Shown: in pieces, positions 51,851 through 61,465 of the stretch
Numbering within the stretch: position 1 is the stretch's first letter
Layout of the letters: the number at the start of each line of letters is the position of its first letter
Assembly: GCA_003150405.1 (NCBI GenBank)
Contig: QAMM01000002.1
Coordinates: forward strand, 62,001-126,000
DNA: 64,000 nt
Origin: Clostridiales bacterium
GTDB lineage: Bacteria; Bacillota; Clostridia; Oscillospirales; Ruminococcaceae
Direction of reading: 5' to 3'
Made by a program: the position numbers and the translations under genes
Notes under the pieces: generated by a model
Databases searched by the model: none
Seen by the model: the letters and a program-made list of their open reading frames with translations, nothing else
Told to the model about the DNA's origin: nothing

Positions 51851-52519
51851 TCATGCTTGCAATACCGGCACAACATAGAACAAAATACAGAAATAATGCA
51901 GGATACTCCCCGCCAATACAAAAAAGTGCCAAATGGAATGCACATATTTTACCTTTTTGCCCACACCGTAGAGCACTGCACCGACAGTATAAAACAGACC
52001 GCCTGCAATCAGCAGGATCATTCCGCCCGTCTGCATGGTGTTCATCAACGGCTGAAATGCAAAGACAATTACCCAGCCCATTGCAATGTAACAAACCATT
52101 GAGAACACCTTGAACCGTGTAAGGCTAACCGCATTGAGAACAATGCCGAGAACCGCCGCACCCCAGACAACGCCGAACAGCACCCAGCCAACGGTCCCGC
52201 GCAGTGAAACCAGAGTAAGCGGCGTATAGGTTCCTGCAATCAACAAAAAGACCGAACAATGATCAAGAATCCGCAGCACGCTTTTGCCACGGTTTGGCCT
52301 TAAGCTGTGGTAGATGGTCGACATGCTGTAAAGAATCACCAGCGTCGTACCATAAATTGCCATACTCACAATGCACCATGCATCAGAGTAAAGAGCAGCC
52401 ATTACAACGCCTACAACCAGCGCGGCAACAGCGAGCAGGGTGCCGACCCCATGTGAAATGGAACTAATGAGTTCCTCTGCCAGGCTGTAAACCGGCCCTG
52501 TATATTTCCGTTCCGCCAT
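51851..52519 (-). CDS. hemolysin III/PAQR family membrane protein
   Basis: A 222-residue, seven-helix membrane protein of the YqfA/hemolysin III branch of the PAQR superfamily. Conserved residues: EELISSISHGVG (Glu and His), STIYHSLRPN, LDHCSVFLLIAGTYTP and the C-terminal SIWHFFVLAGSILHYF, giving the three His and Ser/Asp of the putative metal site. Function in bacteria is not settled, probably lipid-related. AAGGATGG before the ATG. Probable extended -10 promoter TGTTACACT, with TACACT at 52561-52556. Confidence 0.92.
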   Translation of the reverse strand: MAERKYTGPVYSLAEELISSISHGVGTLLAVAALVVGVVMAALYSDAWCIVSMAIYGTTLVILYSMSTIYHSLRPNRGKSVLRILDHCSVFLLIAGTYTPLTLVSLRGTVGWVLFGVVWGAAVLGIVLNAVSLTRFKVFSMVCYIAMGWVIVFAFQPLMNTMQTGGMILLIAGGLFYTVGAVLYGVGKKVKYVHSIWHFFVLAGSILHYFCILFYVVPVLQA

Positions 52520-52821
52520 TCAACGACCATCCTTCCAAGCTTCTGCCTTTCCACCAGTGTAACACAAAGCAAAGGACGAAATAAGGCGAAACCGTAAACA
52601 ATTTGCCGATGAAAAAAAGAATTGGCATTGCCGCCATTAAGGAAACATGCGTTCCTGCCGCTCAGGCAGCAGAAATAAAAAATATATAACTGATTAATTT
52701 TTTATCCAGCTCGATTTTCATTCAAACCGAAACGCAGCATTTATCAATGCACGCTTGCCGCAACTTTCACAGATAAAAAGCCAGCCGACTTTCCGGCTGG
52801 CTTTTGACTTTGATGAAAGGA
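52520..52821. other. intergenic region with promoter and terminator
   Basis: About 300 AT-rich bases. Left end holds the hemolysin III promoter; the right end holds the galM terminator. No gene in the middle. Confidence 0.6.
52776..52805 (-). terminator. terminator after galM
   Basis: AAAAGCCAGCCG, 6-base loop, CGGCTGGCTTTT; ends the galK-galE-galM unit. Confidence 0.85.
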
Positions 52822-53898
52822 TTACTTCTCCACCGAGAAACGGTACTCCGTTGTAAAGGAGTACAGGCTTCCCGCTTTGAGCACCGGAGAAGGGAAATTT
52901 TTGTGCTTCATTGCATTTGGGAAGTACTGGGTCTCCAAACAGAAGCCAGCATGCGGCTGGTATTTCACACCGCCTTTGCCGGTGGTCTTTTCACTTAGAC
53001 CGTTGCCGCAATAGAACTGTACACCTGGTTCGTTGGTGTAAACATCCATTTTAATGCCGGTAGAGGGGCAAACCGCTTCCGCAGCAATCGGCAATCCTGC
53101 TTCATCGTCATCCTCAGCGCCGTTGAGCACCCAGTTATGGTCATAGCCATGTGCGCTGACAAGGCCCGGCTCATTGTCGTGAATCCGGTCGCCGATGATA
53201 TGGAAATCCAGGAAATCGTATGGAGTGCCGACCACATCCGCAATAATACCATTCGGCAGGGTCTCGTCGTTGCCAACGGTATATTTATCCGCATAAAGTT
53301 TCAGTTTATGGTCGAGAACATTTTTGCCGCTGTCCTGTCCCGCAAGATTAAAGTAGGTGTGGTTGGTCAGATTGCAGACCGTATCGCGGTCGCTGACCGC
53401 TTTATAATCAATGATAAGGCCATTCTCTTTGGTCAGCTTGTAGGTCACGGTAACATTCAGGTTGCCAGGGTAGTTTTCGTCACCATCCGGGCTAAGCAAA
53501 GTGAGTTTGAGCTCGTCGCCGCTTGCACCGGAAACAACTTCCGCATTCCAAACCTTTTTGTCAAAGCCAATTTTACCGCCGTGCAGATGGTTTTTACCGT
53601 CATTGCAGTAGAGCTGGTATTCTTTGCCATTGAGTTCAAATACGCCGCGCTCAATGCGGTTGCCGCAGCGGCCAATCAATGCGCCAAGAAAGCCGCCGTG
53701 GGTCTGGTATTCACCAACCGTATCATAGCCAAGAGCCACATCCTTAAACTTCCCGTCCCGATCCGGCACCAGGATAGAAACAATGGTGCCACCGTAATTT
53801 GTGATATCGACCTTCATGGTTTGATTGTCTAGAGTAAAGAGCTCGACATCGGTGCCGTCAGCAAGAGAGCCAAATGGTTTTCTGGTAATTTTGGTCAT
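52822..53898 (-). CDS. galM: aldose 1-epimerase (galactose mutarotase)
   Basis: Interconverts alpha and beta anomers of aldoses, feeding galactokinase (358 aa). GALIGRCGNRI, KNHLHGGKIGFDKKVW, the catalytic His in LTNHTYFNLAG (about 180), GYDHNWVLN and the catalytic Glu in FCLETQYFPNA (about 318) are all present. No signal peptide. AAAAGGAGTGTTATC before the ATG. Last gene of the galactose cluster, separated from galE by a 210-base structured spacer. Confidence 0.95.
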   Translation of the reverse strand: MTKITRKPFGSLADGTDVELFTLDNQTMKVDITNYGGTIVSILVPDRDGKFKDVALGYDTVGEYQTHGGFLGALIGRCGNRIERGVFELNGKEYQLYCNDGKNHLHGGKIGFDKKVWNAEVVSGASGDELKLTLLSPDGDENYPGNLNVTVTYKLTKENGLIIDYKAVSDRDTVCNLTNHTYFNLAGQDSGKNVLDHKLKLYADKYTVGNDETLPNGIIADVVGTPYDFLDFHIIGDRIHDNEPGLVSAHGYDHNWVLNGAEDDDEAGLPIAAEAVCPSTGIKMDVYTNEPGVQFYCGNGLSEKTTGKGGVKYQPHAGFCLETQYFPNAMKHKNFPSPVLKAGSLYSFTTEYRFSVEK

Positions 53899-54108
53899 GA
53901 TAACACTCCTTTTTCAGTTGAAAGGTTCTTGGAACTCCCAGCAATTTCGGACACGAATAGAGCCGGTCTATACCTGAGTCTCGGCCAAAGGGGGCAGCCG
54001 CTTTTTGGACTGCCGCCGGGGGTCCCCCGCGCTGCGGTATCCGCACAGCGAATCCATACGGAATATTACAATTATAACACCCTGTAAACAGAAAAACAAC
54101 CGGAATTT
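53899..54108 (-). other. structured spacer between galE and galM
   Basis: GC-rich and rich in potential stems on the minus strand: CGCTGTGCGG...CGCAGCG (54029-54050) and a GGGGG/CCCCC element next to it, plus a GGCAGCC...GGCTGCC possibility. No open gene. It may attenuate or protect the downstream galM message; no separate consensus promoter was found. Confidence 0.4.
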
Positions 54109-55116
54109 TTACATTTTACCCGCTTGCTGTTTGACAAAGCGCCAGCTGTCCTCACACATTTCCGCAATACCCTTTTCCGCTTTCCAGCCGAATATCTGTT
54201 CCGCTTTGGAGGTATCCGCATAAGCAGACGCAATATCCCCAGCGCGGCGCGGCGCAATTTCATACGGTACCCGCACGCCGGTTGCATCTTCAAACGCTTT
54301 GACCATTTCCAGCACACTTGTTCCCCGGCCGGTGCCAAGGTTGACCGCTTCCGCACCCTTGTGTTTCATGGCATATTCCAACGCGGCAAGGTGCCCTTTG
54401 GCCAAATCTACTACATGGATATAATCCCGCACGCCGGTGCCGTCTACCGTGTCATAGTCATCCCCATAGACGTTGAGATGCGGCAGCTTGCCGAGCGCCA
54501 CCTGAGTGACATAAGGCAGGAGGTTATTTGGGATGCCGTTGGGGTTTTCACCAATCAGGCCGCTTTTATGGGCTCCAATGGGGTTGAAATAACGCAGGTT
54601 TACCACGCTCCACTGCGGATCCGCCACACAGAGGTCGTTTAAGATCTGCTCGACCATCACCTTGGTGTAGCCGTAGGGATTGGTTGCCGAAATGGGATAC
54701 TCCTCCCGGAACGGAACCGGATTGTTCATGCCGTAAACCGTTGCCGAGGAGGAAAACACCATCCGCTTGCAGCCCTCGCTCAGCATAGCTTCCAGCAGGA
54801 CAAGGGTACCGGTGATGTTGTTCTTATAGTAGGCAAGCGGCTTTTGCACCGATTCTCCAACTGCTTTTAATCCCGCAAAATGGATAACTGCATCCACCGC
54901 AGAATGCTTGAAAATACTTTGAATGGTGCGGCGGTCGGCAATATCCGCTTTGTAAAATTTTACAGGTTTGCCGCCGAGCTGTTCAATCACACCCACAACT
55001 TCCTGTTTGGAGTTGCAGAGATTATCCACAATTATGACTTCATGCCCCGCCTGTAAAAGCTCAACGCAGGTGTGGCTGCCAATGAACCCCGTACCGCCCG
55101 TTACCAGTATCGTCAT
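54109..55116 (-). CDS. galE: UDP-glucose 4-epimerase
   Basis: Interconverts UDP-galactose and UDP-glucose in the Leloir pathway (335 aa). NAD motif VTGGTGFIGSHTCVELL (residues 5-21), the Ser/Tyr/Lys centre as VFSSSATVYG and NPYGYTKVMVEQI (Tyr about 148), and RYFNPIGAHKSGLIGE are standard. GGGAGAG before the ATG. Follows galK; galT is not present in the window. Confidence 0.96.
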   Translation of the reverse strand: MTILVTGGTGFIGSHTCVELLQAGHEVIIVDNLCNSKQEVVGVIEQLGGKPVKFYKADIADRRTIQSIFKHSAVDAVIHFAGLKAVGESVQKPLAYYKNNITGTLVLLEAMLSEGCKRMVFSSSATVYGMNNPVPFREEYPISATNPYGYTKVMVEQILNDLCVADPQWSVVNLRYFNPIGAHKSGLIGENPNGIPNNLLPYVTQVALGKLPHLNVYGDDYDTVDGTGVRDYIHVVDLAKGHLAALEYAMKHKGAEAVNLGTGRGTSVLEMVKAFEDATGVRVPYEIAPRRAGDIASAYADTSKAEQIFGWKAEKGIAEMCEDSWRFVKQQAGKM

Positions 55117-55141
55117 TGTAATCTCTCCCTTTTCTGAATCG

Positions 55142-56428
55142 TCATTCTGCCTTTATTTGAATTCCGCCGCAGGGACGTATCTTCAGCACATAACAGCTCC
55201 TCTGCCCGAAAATGCGCTCCATTGCTTCCCGGTACGCTTCCACCTGTTCCAGCGGAACATAGGCCTGCAAGGTACCGGCAAAACCGCCGCCATGTACCCG
55301 GCAGGCGCCTTTGCCCTGCAAAAATTGTTCACTGACCGCAACGCCCAGCGCTACGCCCTGTTCCCTGCTGGAAACTGCGCTTGCCACATTTTGGAGCCGC
55401 GCCGCCGAAGAATGGCCGGATTCCTTGACCAACGTAAAAAAACCTTCCAAATCATCCGCGCGCAGAGCGGCAGATTGCTCCGACACCCGGCGGTTCTCTT
55501 CAAAAAAGTGGAGCGCCCGCAGCAGAGCGCGGTCTCCCACCTGCTGCCGCAGTTCTCCAATCCGGCCGAAAAAATCCTCTTCCGGCACCTCGGACAGCAC
55601 CTCCGCCCCAAACGCTTGGGCAACAGCCTTCATCTCCGCCGGAATTGCGGCGTATTCCCCGGTGAGATCGGCATGGCTTCCGCCGGTGTTGACCACGCAC
55701 AGGGCATATCCACGGGCGGAAAAATCGTAGGGCAGCTGTTCCACAGCCGGGTGAGCCGCGTCACGGAAATCAATTTGAACCAATCCGCCAACCGAACAGG
55801 CGGTCTGATCCATTAAACCGCAGGGCTTGCCAAAATAGCGGTTCTCCGCATACTGCCCAATCTGTGCAATGGTAACCGGATCCACCGCGCCGCCGTTGAA
55901 CAGCCCGTTGAGGATGGTTCCAACCAGCACCTCAAATGCCGCCGAAGATGAAAGGCCTGAGCCGCGCAGCACATCAGACACCGTGTAAGCGCTGAAGCCG
56001 CCAACGCGAAAACCCAGTTCATGGAACCGCGCGGCAATGCCGCGCACCAGTGCGGTTGAGGTGTTTTCCTCCCCCCCCGCCGGTTCAAGCTGATCCAACC
56101 GAACAATGTTTTCATCGTGCCCGGCAGATTTAATATGAATGACGCCGCTGTCATTCGGTACTGCAACCGCAGCCGCATCCAGGTTGATTGCCGCTGCAAG
56201 TACCCTGCCGCGCTGGTGATCGGTGTGATTGCCTCCAATTTCAGTACGGCCCGGCGCGCTGAATAAAAACGCCTCTCCTCCGCCGCCGAACCGTGCGCTG
56301 TATTCCTTCACCAGCTCCTGGTACCGGTTTCTTTGGTGCAAAACCGCCTGTTTACCATAAAGGTCTGCCAGCGGCGCATCCCACCGGCCGTCTGCAATCT
56401 GCTCTTTGAGTTGTGCTGGAGCCGCCAT
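55142..56428 (-). CDS. galK: galactokinase
   Basis: Phosphorylates galactose at C1 (428 aa). GHMP-kinase motifs: substrate motif 1 appears as APGRTEIGGNHTDHQRG (about 58-74), ATP motif 2 LRGSGLSSSAAFEV (about 155-168) and motif 3 CRVHGGGFAGTLQAYV (about 383-398). The N-terminus is about 40 residues longer than the shortest members. AGGAGGAG before the ATG, 13 bases after the FkbM gene. Confidence 0.95.
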   Translation of the reverse strand: MAAPAQLKEQIADGRWDAPLADLYGKQAVLHQRNRYQELVKEYSARFGGGGEAFLFSAPGRTEIGGNHTDHQRGRVLAAAINLDAAAVAVPNDSGVIHIKSAGHDENIVRLDQLEPAGGEENTSTALVRGIAARFHELGFRVGGFSAYTVSDVLRGSGLSSSAAFEVLVGTILNGLFNGGAVDPVTIAQIGQYAENRYFGKPCGLMDQTACSVGGLVQIDFRDAAHPAVEQLPYDFSARGYALCVVNTGGSHADLTGEYAAIPAEMKAVAQAFGAEVLSEVPEEDFFGRIGELRQQVGDRALLRALHFFEENRRVSEQSAALRADDLEGFFTLVKESGHSSAARLQNVASAVSSREQGVALGVAVSEQFLQGKGACRVHGGGFAGTLQAYVPLEQVEAYREAMERIFGQRSCYVLKIRPCGGIQIKAE

Positions 56429-56441
56429 TTTCTTCTCCTCC

Positions 56442-57494
56442 TCAAACCATATAGTACACCGTATCCCATGCCGGGATATACGGGTGGTGCCTGAGATAAA
56501 TGCGGTAGTCTGCGCGCATGGCGCTTATCTGGAGCGGAAGCGCAAACAAATCCTCGTTGCGGTGGTAGGCGCTGATCGCCAGTTTGGGCTTGTACGCAAG
56601 GATCTGCCGGCGGCAGCCCTCCAGTGCTTCCCGTTCAGCGCCCTCTACATCCAGTTTGATGTAGCTCAGCGGTTCCTCAATCAGATCGTCCACCGGCGCC
56701 GCTTCAATGCTCTGCGCCGCACCCGGCAGGATGGCGGAACTCCGCCCTGCCTTCGCATGGAACGCAAGCGTCTCCTCCCGGTTCCAAGCGCCCTTCTGGA
56801 TGGAAACCACCTCCGGCAGCCCGGCACAGCCGCGCACCAGGCGGCTAAAATTCTTCGGGTTGGGTTCCAGTGCGTAAATGCGCCGGTACGCTCCGTTCAC
56901 TACGCGGACAAATTCTACCACCGTGTCTCCGTCATAAGCGCCAAGATCGGCGTAACACTCCTCCGGCCCAAAACGCAGAATTTGGTCAAACGCCTCCTGT
57001 TTTGGCGTTTCACATGCAAGAAGGTAATCAATACACCCCGTTATTTTATATGCCAGCACCGATTCGAAAACCTGCCGCGACCGGGCGTCCGCTAACAGAG
57101 CGTAGACCTGTTCCAGTTCTGCGCGGTGCTCTTTTATGTATCTGCGCTCAAAAAGGCCGCCGCCGAACAGCGGCACATCCGGCGCATACAGCTCGTTTTC
57201 TACGGCAATCCTCTTAATTTTTGAAACCAGCCCCGATTCAAACGCCGCAAAAGCCAGCAGGACAATCATGCTGCCAAACGCCTGCTTCGCTTCATCATAC
57301 CGCAGAACCGGGTAGCCCAAAAAGCTGTGACCGCGCACATATTCGTCGCTTGCAAAAATACCTGCCACCGGAATGCGGTATTCCCCACATACCCGCATGA
57401 TCTTTTCACAGCCGTCCCCCATGCCGTAAATTACAACTGGTTTTTCAGACCGCTGCAACCGATCCCATAAAAAAGGGAGTTGCTTCCAATCCAT
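56442..57494 (-). CDS. FkbM family methyltransferase
   Basis: A 350-residue protein. An N-terminal nucleotide-sugar-like Rossmann domain (VVIYGMGDGCEKIM, residues 20-33; VAGIFASDEYVRG) precedes the SAM-dependent FkbM domain, with YADLGAYDGDTVVEFV (motif I, about 185-200), YALEPNPKNF (motif II) and IKLDVEGAEREALEG. O-methylation of a glycan or sugar is a family-level guess. It sits between ftsH and galK; co-transcription with the gal genes is likely from the short gaps. Confidence 0.85.
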   Translation of the reverse strand: MDWKQLPFLWDRLQRSEKPVVIYGMGDGCEKIMRVCGEYRIPVAGIFASDEYVRGHSFLGYPVLRYDEAKQAFGSMIVLLAFAAFESGLVSKIKRIAVENELYAPDVPLFGGGLFERRYIKEHRAELEQVYALLADARSRQVFESVLAYKITGCIDYLLACETPKQEAFDQILRFGPEECYADLGAYDGDTVVEFVRVVNGAYRRIYALEPNPKNFSRLVRGCAGLPEVVSIQKGAWNREETLAFHAKAGRSSAILPGAAQSIEAAPVDDLIEEPLSYIKLDVEGAEREALEGCRRQILAYKPKLAISAYHRNEDLFALPLQISAMRADYRIYLRHHPYIPAWDTVYYMV

Positions 57495-57518
57495 TCAAAA
57501 ACCCCTCGGAAACAGGGA

Positions 57519-57542
57519 ATCCCCGTGCTTTCGCACAGGGAT
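57519..57542 (-). promoter_or_regulatory. GAAA-tetraloop hairpin between ftsH and the FkbM gene
   Basis: ATCCCTGTGC, GAAA loop, GCACGGGGAT (one G-U pair) on the minus strand. No T-run, so probably an mRNA 3' protector or partial terminator. Confidence 0.45.
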
Positions 57543-57548
57543 TATCCA

Positions 57549-59522
57549 CTATTCGTTCGTTTCGCTGTTTGTTTCGTTCGTTTCGTGCTCTTCTGAGCCC
57601 ATTTCCGGTTCGCCGGCAACTTTCGGGGTGGATTCCTCCGCCTCCTCTTCGTGTTTCGGGTGAAGCACTGCTTCTACTTCAGCAGGCTCCGCTTTCAGCG
57701 CACCGGTCATCAGTTTTTTGAACTCCTCGCCGTCAATCTTTTCATGGACGAGCAGATATTCCGCCACCGTGGTAAGCTGGTCACGGTGCGCGTTGAGAAT
57801 TTCCGTACATTGCTCGTAAGCATTGTCAATAATCTCGCGAATTTCTGCATCAATTTCTGCTGCCACGTTTTCGGAGTAGTTCCGGGACTGATTAAAGTCG
57901 CGGCCAAGGAAAACCTCGTGATCCGCCTGACCATACACAATGGTACCGAGCTTCTCGCTGAAACCATAACGGGTGACCATATCACGTGCAAGTTTGGTGG
58001 CGCGCTCAATGTCGTTGGAAGCGCCGGTCGAAATATCGTCGAGCGTCAGGCTTTCAGCCACACGGCCGCCCAGCAGGACAATGAGTTCCTCCTGCATCTC
58101 CTTTTTGCGCATATAGCTCTTATCCTGCTCCGGCAGGGACATGGTGAAACCACCCGCCATACCGCGCGGGATGATAGAAACCTGGTGCACCGGGCTTTGG
58201 GTTTTGCAGTGATAAGTACACACCGCATGGCCCGCCTCATGGAAAGCGGTGAGTTTACGCTCTGCCGGGGTGATCACTCTGGAGCGTTTCTCCGGCCCGG
58301 CTACCACCTTAATGGTCGCCTCTTCAATATCCTTTTCAATGATGGCTTTGCGGTTGTTGCGCGCCGCAAGCAGTGCCGCCTCATTGAGCAGGTTCTCCAA
58401 ATCCGCGCCGGTAAAGCCCGCCGTGGATTTTGCAATCACCGAAAGGTCAACGTCGAAGCCCAGCGGCTTGTTGCGCGCATGGACCTTCAAAATTGCTTCA
58501 CGGCCCTTAACGTCCGGATAACCGACCATAATCTCACGGTCAAACCGGCCGGGGCGCAGCAGCGCCGGGTCGAGAATATCGCGGCGGTTGGTTGCAGCGA
58601 TGATGATAATGCCTTCATTCGAACCGAAGCCGTCCATTTCAACCAGCAACTGGTTGAGGGTCTGCTCACGCTCATCGTGCCCGCCGCCGAGTCCAGCGCC
58701 GCGGTGCCGGCCAACCGCGTCGATTTCATCAATGAAGATAATGGCTGGCGCGTTTTTCTTGGCCTGTTCAAACAGGTCACGCACACGGGACGCACCAACG
58801 CCGACGAACATCTCAACAAAGTCGGAACCGGAAATGGAGAAGAACGGCACGCCCGCCTCACCGGCGACCGCCCGCGCAAGCAGGGTTTTACCGGTACCGG
58901 GAGGGCCCATCAGCAAAACGCCTTTCGGGATACGCGCGCCGAGCTCATTGAATTTTTTAGGGTTCTTGAGGAACTCAACAATTTCAACCAGCTCTGCTTT
59001 TTCCTCATCGGCGCCCGCCACATCGGCAAAGGTCGCCTTTTTCCCCTGCGTCAGCCCATTCTTGGCGTTCATCTTGCCAAACTGGTTGATCTTTCCCCCG
59101 CCCTGCTGGCGCAGAATGATCACCCAGAAAACCACCATGACGCCGATGAGCAGCAGCGTCGGCAGGAAGTTCAAGAGCCAGGAGTTATCCTGAATCGGCA
59201 AATAGTTAAACTCTATTTTGTCGCTAGGGTTTTCCTTGTTGTACTCGACCACCATTGGTTCGACCAATTCAATGAACAGCCCCACATTCGGCACTTTGTA
59301 GACAAGCTGTTTGTCACGCCCTTCTACTTCTGCCTGCAATTCACCGCTACCAAGGTCAATGACAAACTTCTTCACCTTGTTCTGCTGGAAATAGTCCACA
59401 ACCTCGGAATAATTAATGGTTTCGCCGGTTGGTTTAATCATGTTCATCATGAACATAAAGCCAATCAGCAATGCGCCGAGAACGAGGACATAAATTAATA
59501 TGCTCTTCCCTTTTTTGTTCAA
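57549..59522 (-). CDS. ftsH: ATP-dependent zinc metalloprotease FtsH
   Basis: Membrane AAA+ protease (657 aa). Two transmembrane helices (about 8-28 and 112-132) flank an extracellular loop. AAA: Walker [17 protein letters not shown] (about 207-222), Walker [15 protein letters not shown] with [20 protein letters not shown]. Protease: zinc site HEAGH (about 428-432) and the third ligand Asp in the helix region after [12 protein letters not shown] start with GGAG 8 bases upstream. The C-terminus ends in an acidic Asn/Glu/Thr repeat ([11 protein letters not shown]). Confidence 0.97.
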   Translation of the reverse strand: MNKKGKSILIYVLVLGALLIGFMFMMNMIKPTGETINYSEVVDYFQQNKVKKFVIDLGSGELQAEVEGRDKQLVYKVPNVGLFIELVEPMVVEYNKENPSDKIEFNYLPIQDNSWLLNFLPTLLLIGVMVVFWVIILRQQGGGKINQFGKMNAKNGLTQGKKATFADVAGADEEKAELVEIVEFLKNPKKFNELGARIPKGVLLMGPPGTGKTLLARAVAGEAGVPFFSISGSDFVEMFVGVGASRVRDLFEQAKKNAPAIIFIDEIDAVGRHRGAGLGGGHDEREQTLNQLLVEMDGFGSNEGIIIIAATNRRDILDPALLRPGRFDREIMVGYPDVKGREAILKVHARNKPLGFDVDLSVIAKSTAGFTGADLENLLNEAALLAARNNRKAIIEKDIEEATIKVVAGPEKRSRVITPAERKLTAFHEAGHAVCTYHCKTQSPVHQVSIIPRGMAGGFTMSLPEQDKSYMRKKEMQEELIVLLGGRVAESLTLDDISTGASNDIERATKLARDMVTRYGFSEKLGTIVYGQADHEVFLGRDFNQSRNYSENVAAEIDAEIREIIDNAYEQCTEILNAHRDQLTTVAEYLLVHEKIDGEEFKKLMTGALKAEPAEVEAVLHPKHEEEAEESTPKVAGEPEMGSEEHETNETNSETNE

Positions 59523-59561
59523 AATCTCAACTCCAATTCATTGGGTGCCGCATACCGGCTT

Positions 59562-60101
59562 TTATTTCGAATACACTTCCGGCTTTAAAACGCCGACATA
59601 CGGCAGGTTGCGGTACTTTTCCGCGTAATCAAGCCCATAGCCGACTACAAATTCATCCGGCACCACAAAACCAAAATAGTCCGCAGCAACATCCGCCTGA
59701 CGGCGTTCCGGCTTGTCAAGCAGGGTGCAAAGACGGATCGAGCTCGGCCCGCGCTGCCGCAGCATTTCGGTGATGTAACTCAATGTCATGCCGCTGTCCA
59801 GTATATCCTCCACAATCAGCAAATCCTTGCCTTCAAGCTGCTGATCCAAATCCTTGATGATTTTGACCACGCCGGAGGTCTTAACATCTTTTCCATAGCT
59901 GGATACCGACATAAAATCAATTTCACAGGGGATGGTAATGGCGCGCATTAAGTCCGCCATAAACACGACTGAACCCTTGAGCACGCTTACCATCATAAGA
60001 TTTTTGCCTGCGTAATCGGCGCTGATTTTTGTACCGAGTTCTTCCACCTTGGCCTTCAGCTCCTGTTCGCTGATTAAGACCTTTAAAATATCGTTTGTCA
60101 T
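59562..60101 (-). CDS. hpt: hypoxanthine phosphoribosyltransferase
   Basis: Purine salvage: makes IMP and GMP from hypoxanthine and guanine (179 aa). [17 protein letters not shown], the PRPP motif [16 protein letters not shown] (about 95-110) and [26 protein letters not shown] are typical. The conserved tilS-hpt-ftsH order of Firmicutes is kept. ATG overlaps the tilS stop (ATGA) with AAAGGAAAC upstream. Confidence 0.96.
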   Translation of the reverse strand: MTNDILKVLISEQELKAKVEELGTKISADYAGKNLMMVSVLKGSVVFMADLMRAITIPCEIDFMSVSSYGKDVKTSGVVKIIKDLDQQLEGKDLLIVEDILDSGMTLSYITEMLRQRGPSSIRLCTLLDKPERRQADVAADYFGFVVPDEFVVGYGLDYAEKYRNLPYVGVLKPEVYSK

Positions 60102-61465
60102 TGTCTGTTTCCTTTCAAACAGTCATTCCGCCGGAGCACAAGACAGCGTATTGTACTGCCGCTACACTGAACGCGTTTGTCCACGCCAAAGCCTTCAACC
60201 CAAACCGGACCCACTTCATCGCACAGCACCGCAAGTCTGCCGCGCTGTTCAAGCGGGACGCCCGCTTCATTGAACAGTTTCTTCAGGGTTTTGGTCACAC
60301 CGCGCTGCGGCAGTGAGAGGGCATCTCCACCTCTCCGCTGACGGAACATCAGTTTGCCTTTTATTTTATCATAGTCCAAAATTGCAAATGAGAAATTTTT
60401 ATTAACAATTTCCACCAATTCCGTGTGCGGCACAATAGTTATATTATAGGCGACTCCGCTTGGTAATGTCAACAATCCTGTACGAAATGGCAATTTAAAA
60501 AAAGGAAACGGCGCCTGATCCCCGGAAAAACACAAAACATCTTTTCGCACTTCAGCCCAAAGGCCGGCGGCCATACTTATTTTCCCGTATTTGGCCAAAA
60601 TTATTTGGCAGAGTCCTTCAATTTTTTCGCGTTCGGCTGCAACGCCGTTTTCCCGGCAGGCAAGCATCAGCGCACGGTCACGGATAGCAGGCGGCTGCGC
60701 AGCAAGCGCCTGTACATTATAACCGCCGTCTGTGTCTGCGTCGCAGAGAGCCCGCACCGCTGTCTGCGTCAGGTATTCCTCATCCGCACGCAGGGCCGCA
60801 AGGGTTCGCGCCAATGACTGCTCAGCGGAGGGATTGAGCGTTTTCAGCTGAGGCAGGATATACTTCCGTACCCGGTTGCGTGCATATTCATCCGAAGTGT
60901 TGGTGCTGTCGGTGACATACTGGAGGCCGTTTGCCGCACAGTAGTCCTCTACCTGTTCCCGCGTGATCTCCAAAAAAGGCCGGATAATCCGCCCGCGCAC
61001 CAGCGGGATGCCACACAGCCCTTTGAGCCCAGTGCCGCGCGCCAGGCGGAACAGCAGCGTCTCTGCGTTGTCGGAAAGGGTATGTGCCGTTGCAATTTTT
61101 GCAGTTTCTCCGTATTTCGCCGCAGTTTCATGAAAAAAACGGTAACGCAACGCGCGACCGCATTCTTCTTCCCCCAGCCTTTGTTCCCGGGCAAGCGCCC
61201 GTACATCGCAGGATAAAACATGACAAGGCACAGAAAGCTCCGCGCACAGCGTTTGCACAAAACGCATATCGCGGTCGCTCTCTGCGCCCCTTAACTGATG
61301 ATTGACATGACAGACCGCTAGCTTTAAGCGGAGCTCCGGCAGACCGCTGTTTAAAAAATGAAGCAGTGCGACTGAATCCGCTCCGCCGGATACCCCAACG
61401 ACGACGGTATCGCCCTTATGCAGCATTTCATTTTGCTTAATTGTCCGCCGTACTTGTTCTATCAT
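60098..61465 (-). CDS. tilS: tRNA(Ile)-lysidine synthase
   Basis: Attaches lysine to C34 of the CAU-anticodon tRNA-Ile (455 aa). PP-loop [17 protein letters not shown] (about 21-37), [14 protein letters not shown] block [33 protein letters not shown], then the TilS substrate-binding and C-terminal domains ([26 protein letters not shown]). ATG at 61465 overlaps the dnaB stop (ATGA); the longer frame lies in dnaB. Confidence 0.96.
   Translation of the reverse strand: MIEQVRRTIKQNEMLHKGDTVVVGVSGGADSVALLHFLNSGLPELRLKLAVCHVNHQLRGAESDRDMRFVQTLCAELSVPCHVLSCDVRALAREQRLGEEECGRALRYRFFHETAAKYGETAKIATAHTLSDNAETLLFRLARGTGLKGLCGIPLVRGRIIRPFLEITREQVEDYCAANGLQYVTDSTNTSDEYARNRVRKYILPQLKTLNPSAEQSLARTLAALRADEEYLTQTAVRALCDADTDGGYNVQALAAQPPAIRDRALMLACRENGVAAEREKIEGLCQIILAKYGKISMAAGLWAEVRKDVLCFSGDQAPFPFFKLPFRTGLLTLPSGVAYNITIVPHTELVEIVNKNFSFAILDYDKIKGKLMFRQRRGGDALSLPQRGVTKTLKKLFNEAGVPLEQRGRLAVLCDEVGPVWVEGFGVDKRVQCSGSTIRCLVLRRNDCLKGNRQ

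Noticed and set aside
57651-59498. A 615-codon open frame on the plus strand
   Set aside because: It lies wholly antisense to ftsH, whose motifs are complete; low-complexity His/Asn/Gln-rich translation and no ribosome site.
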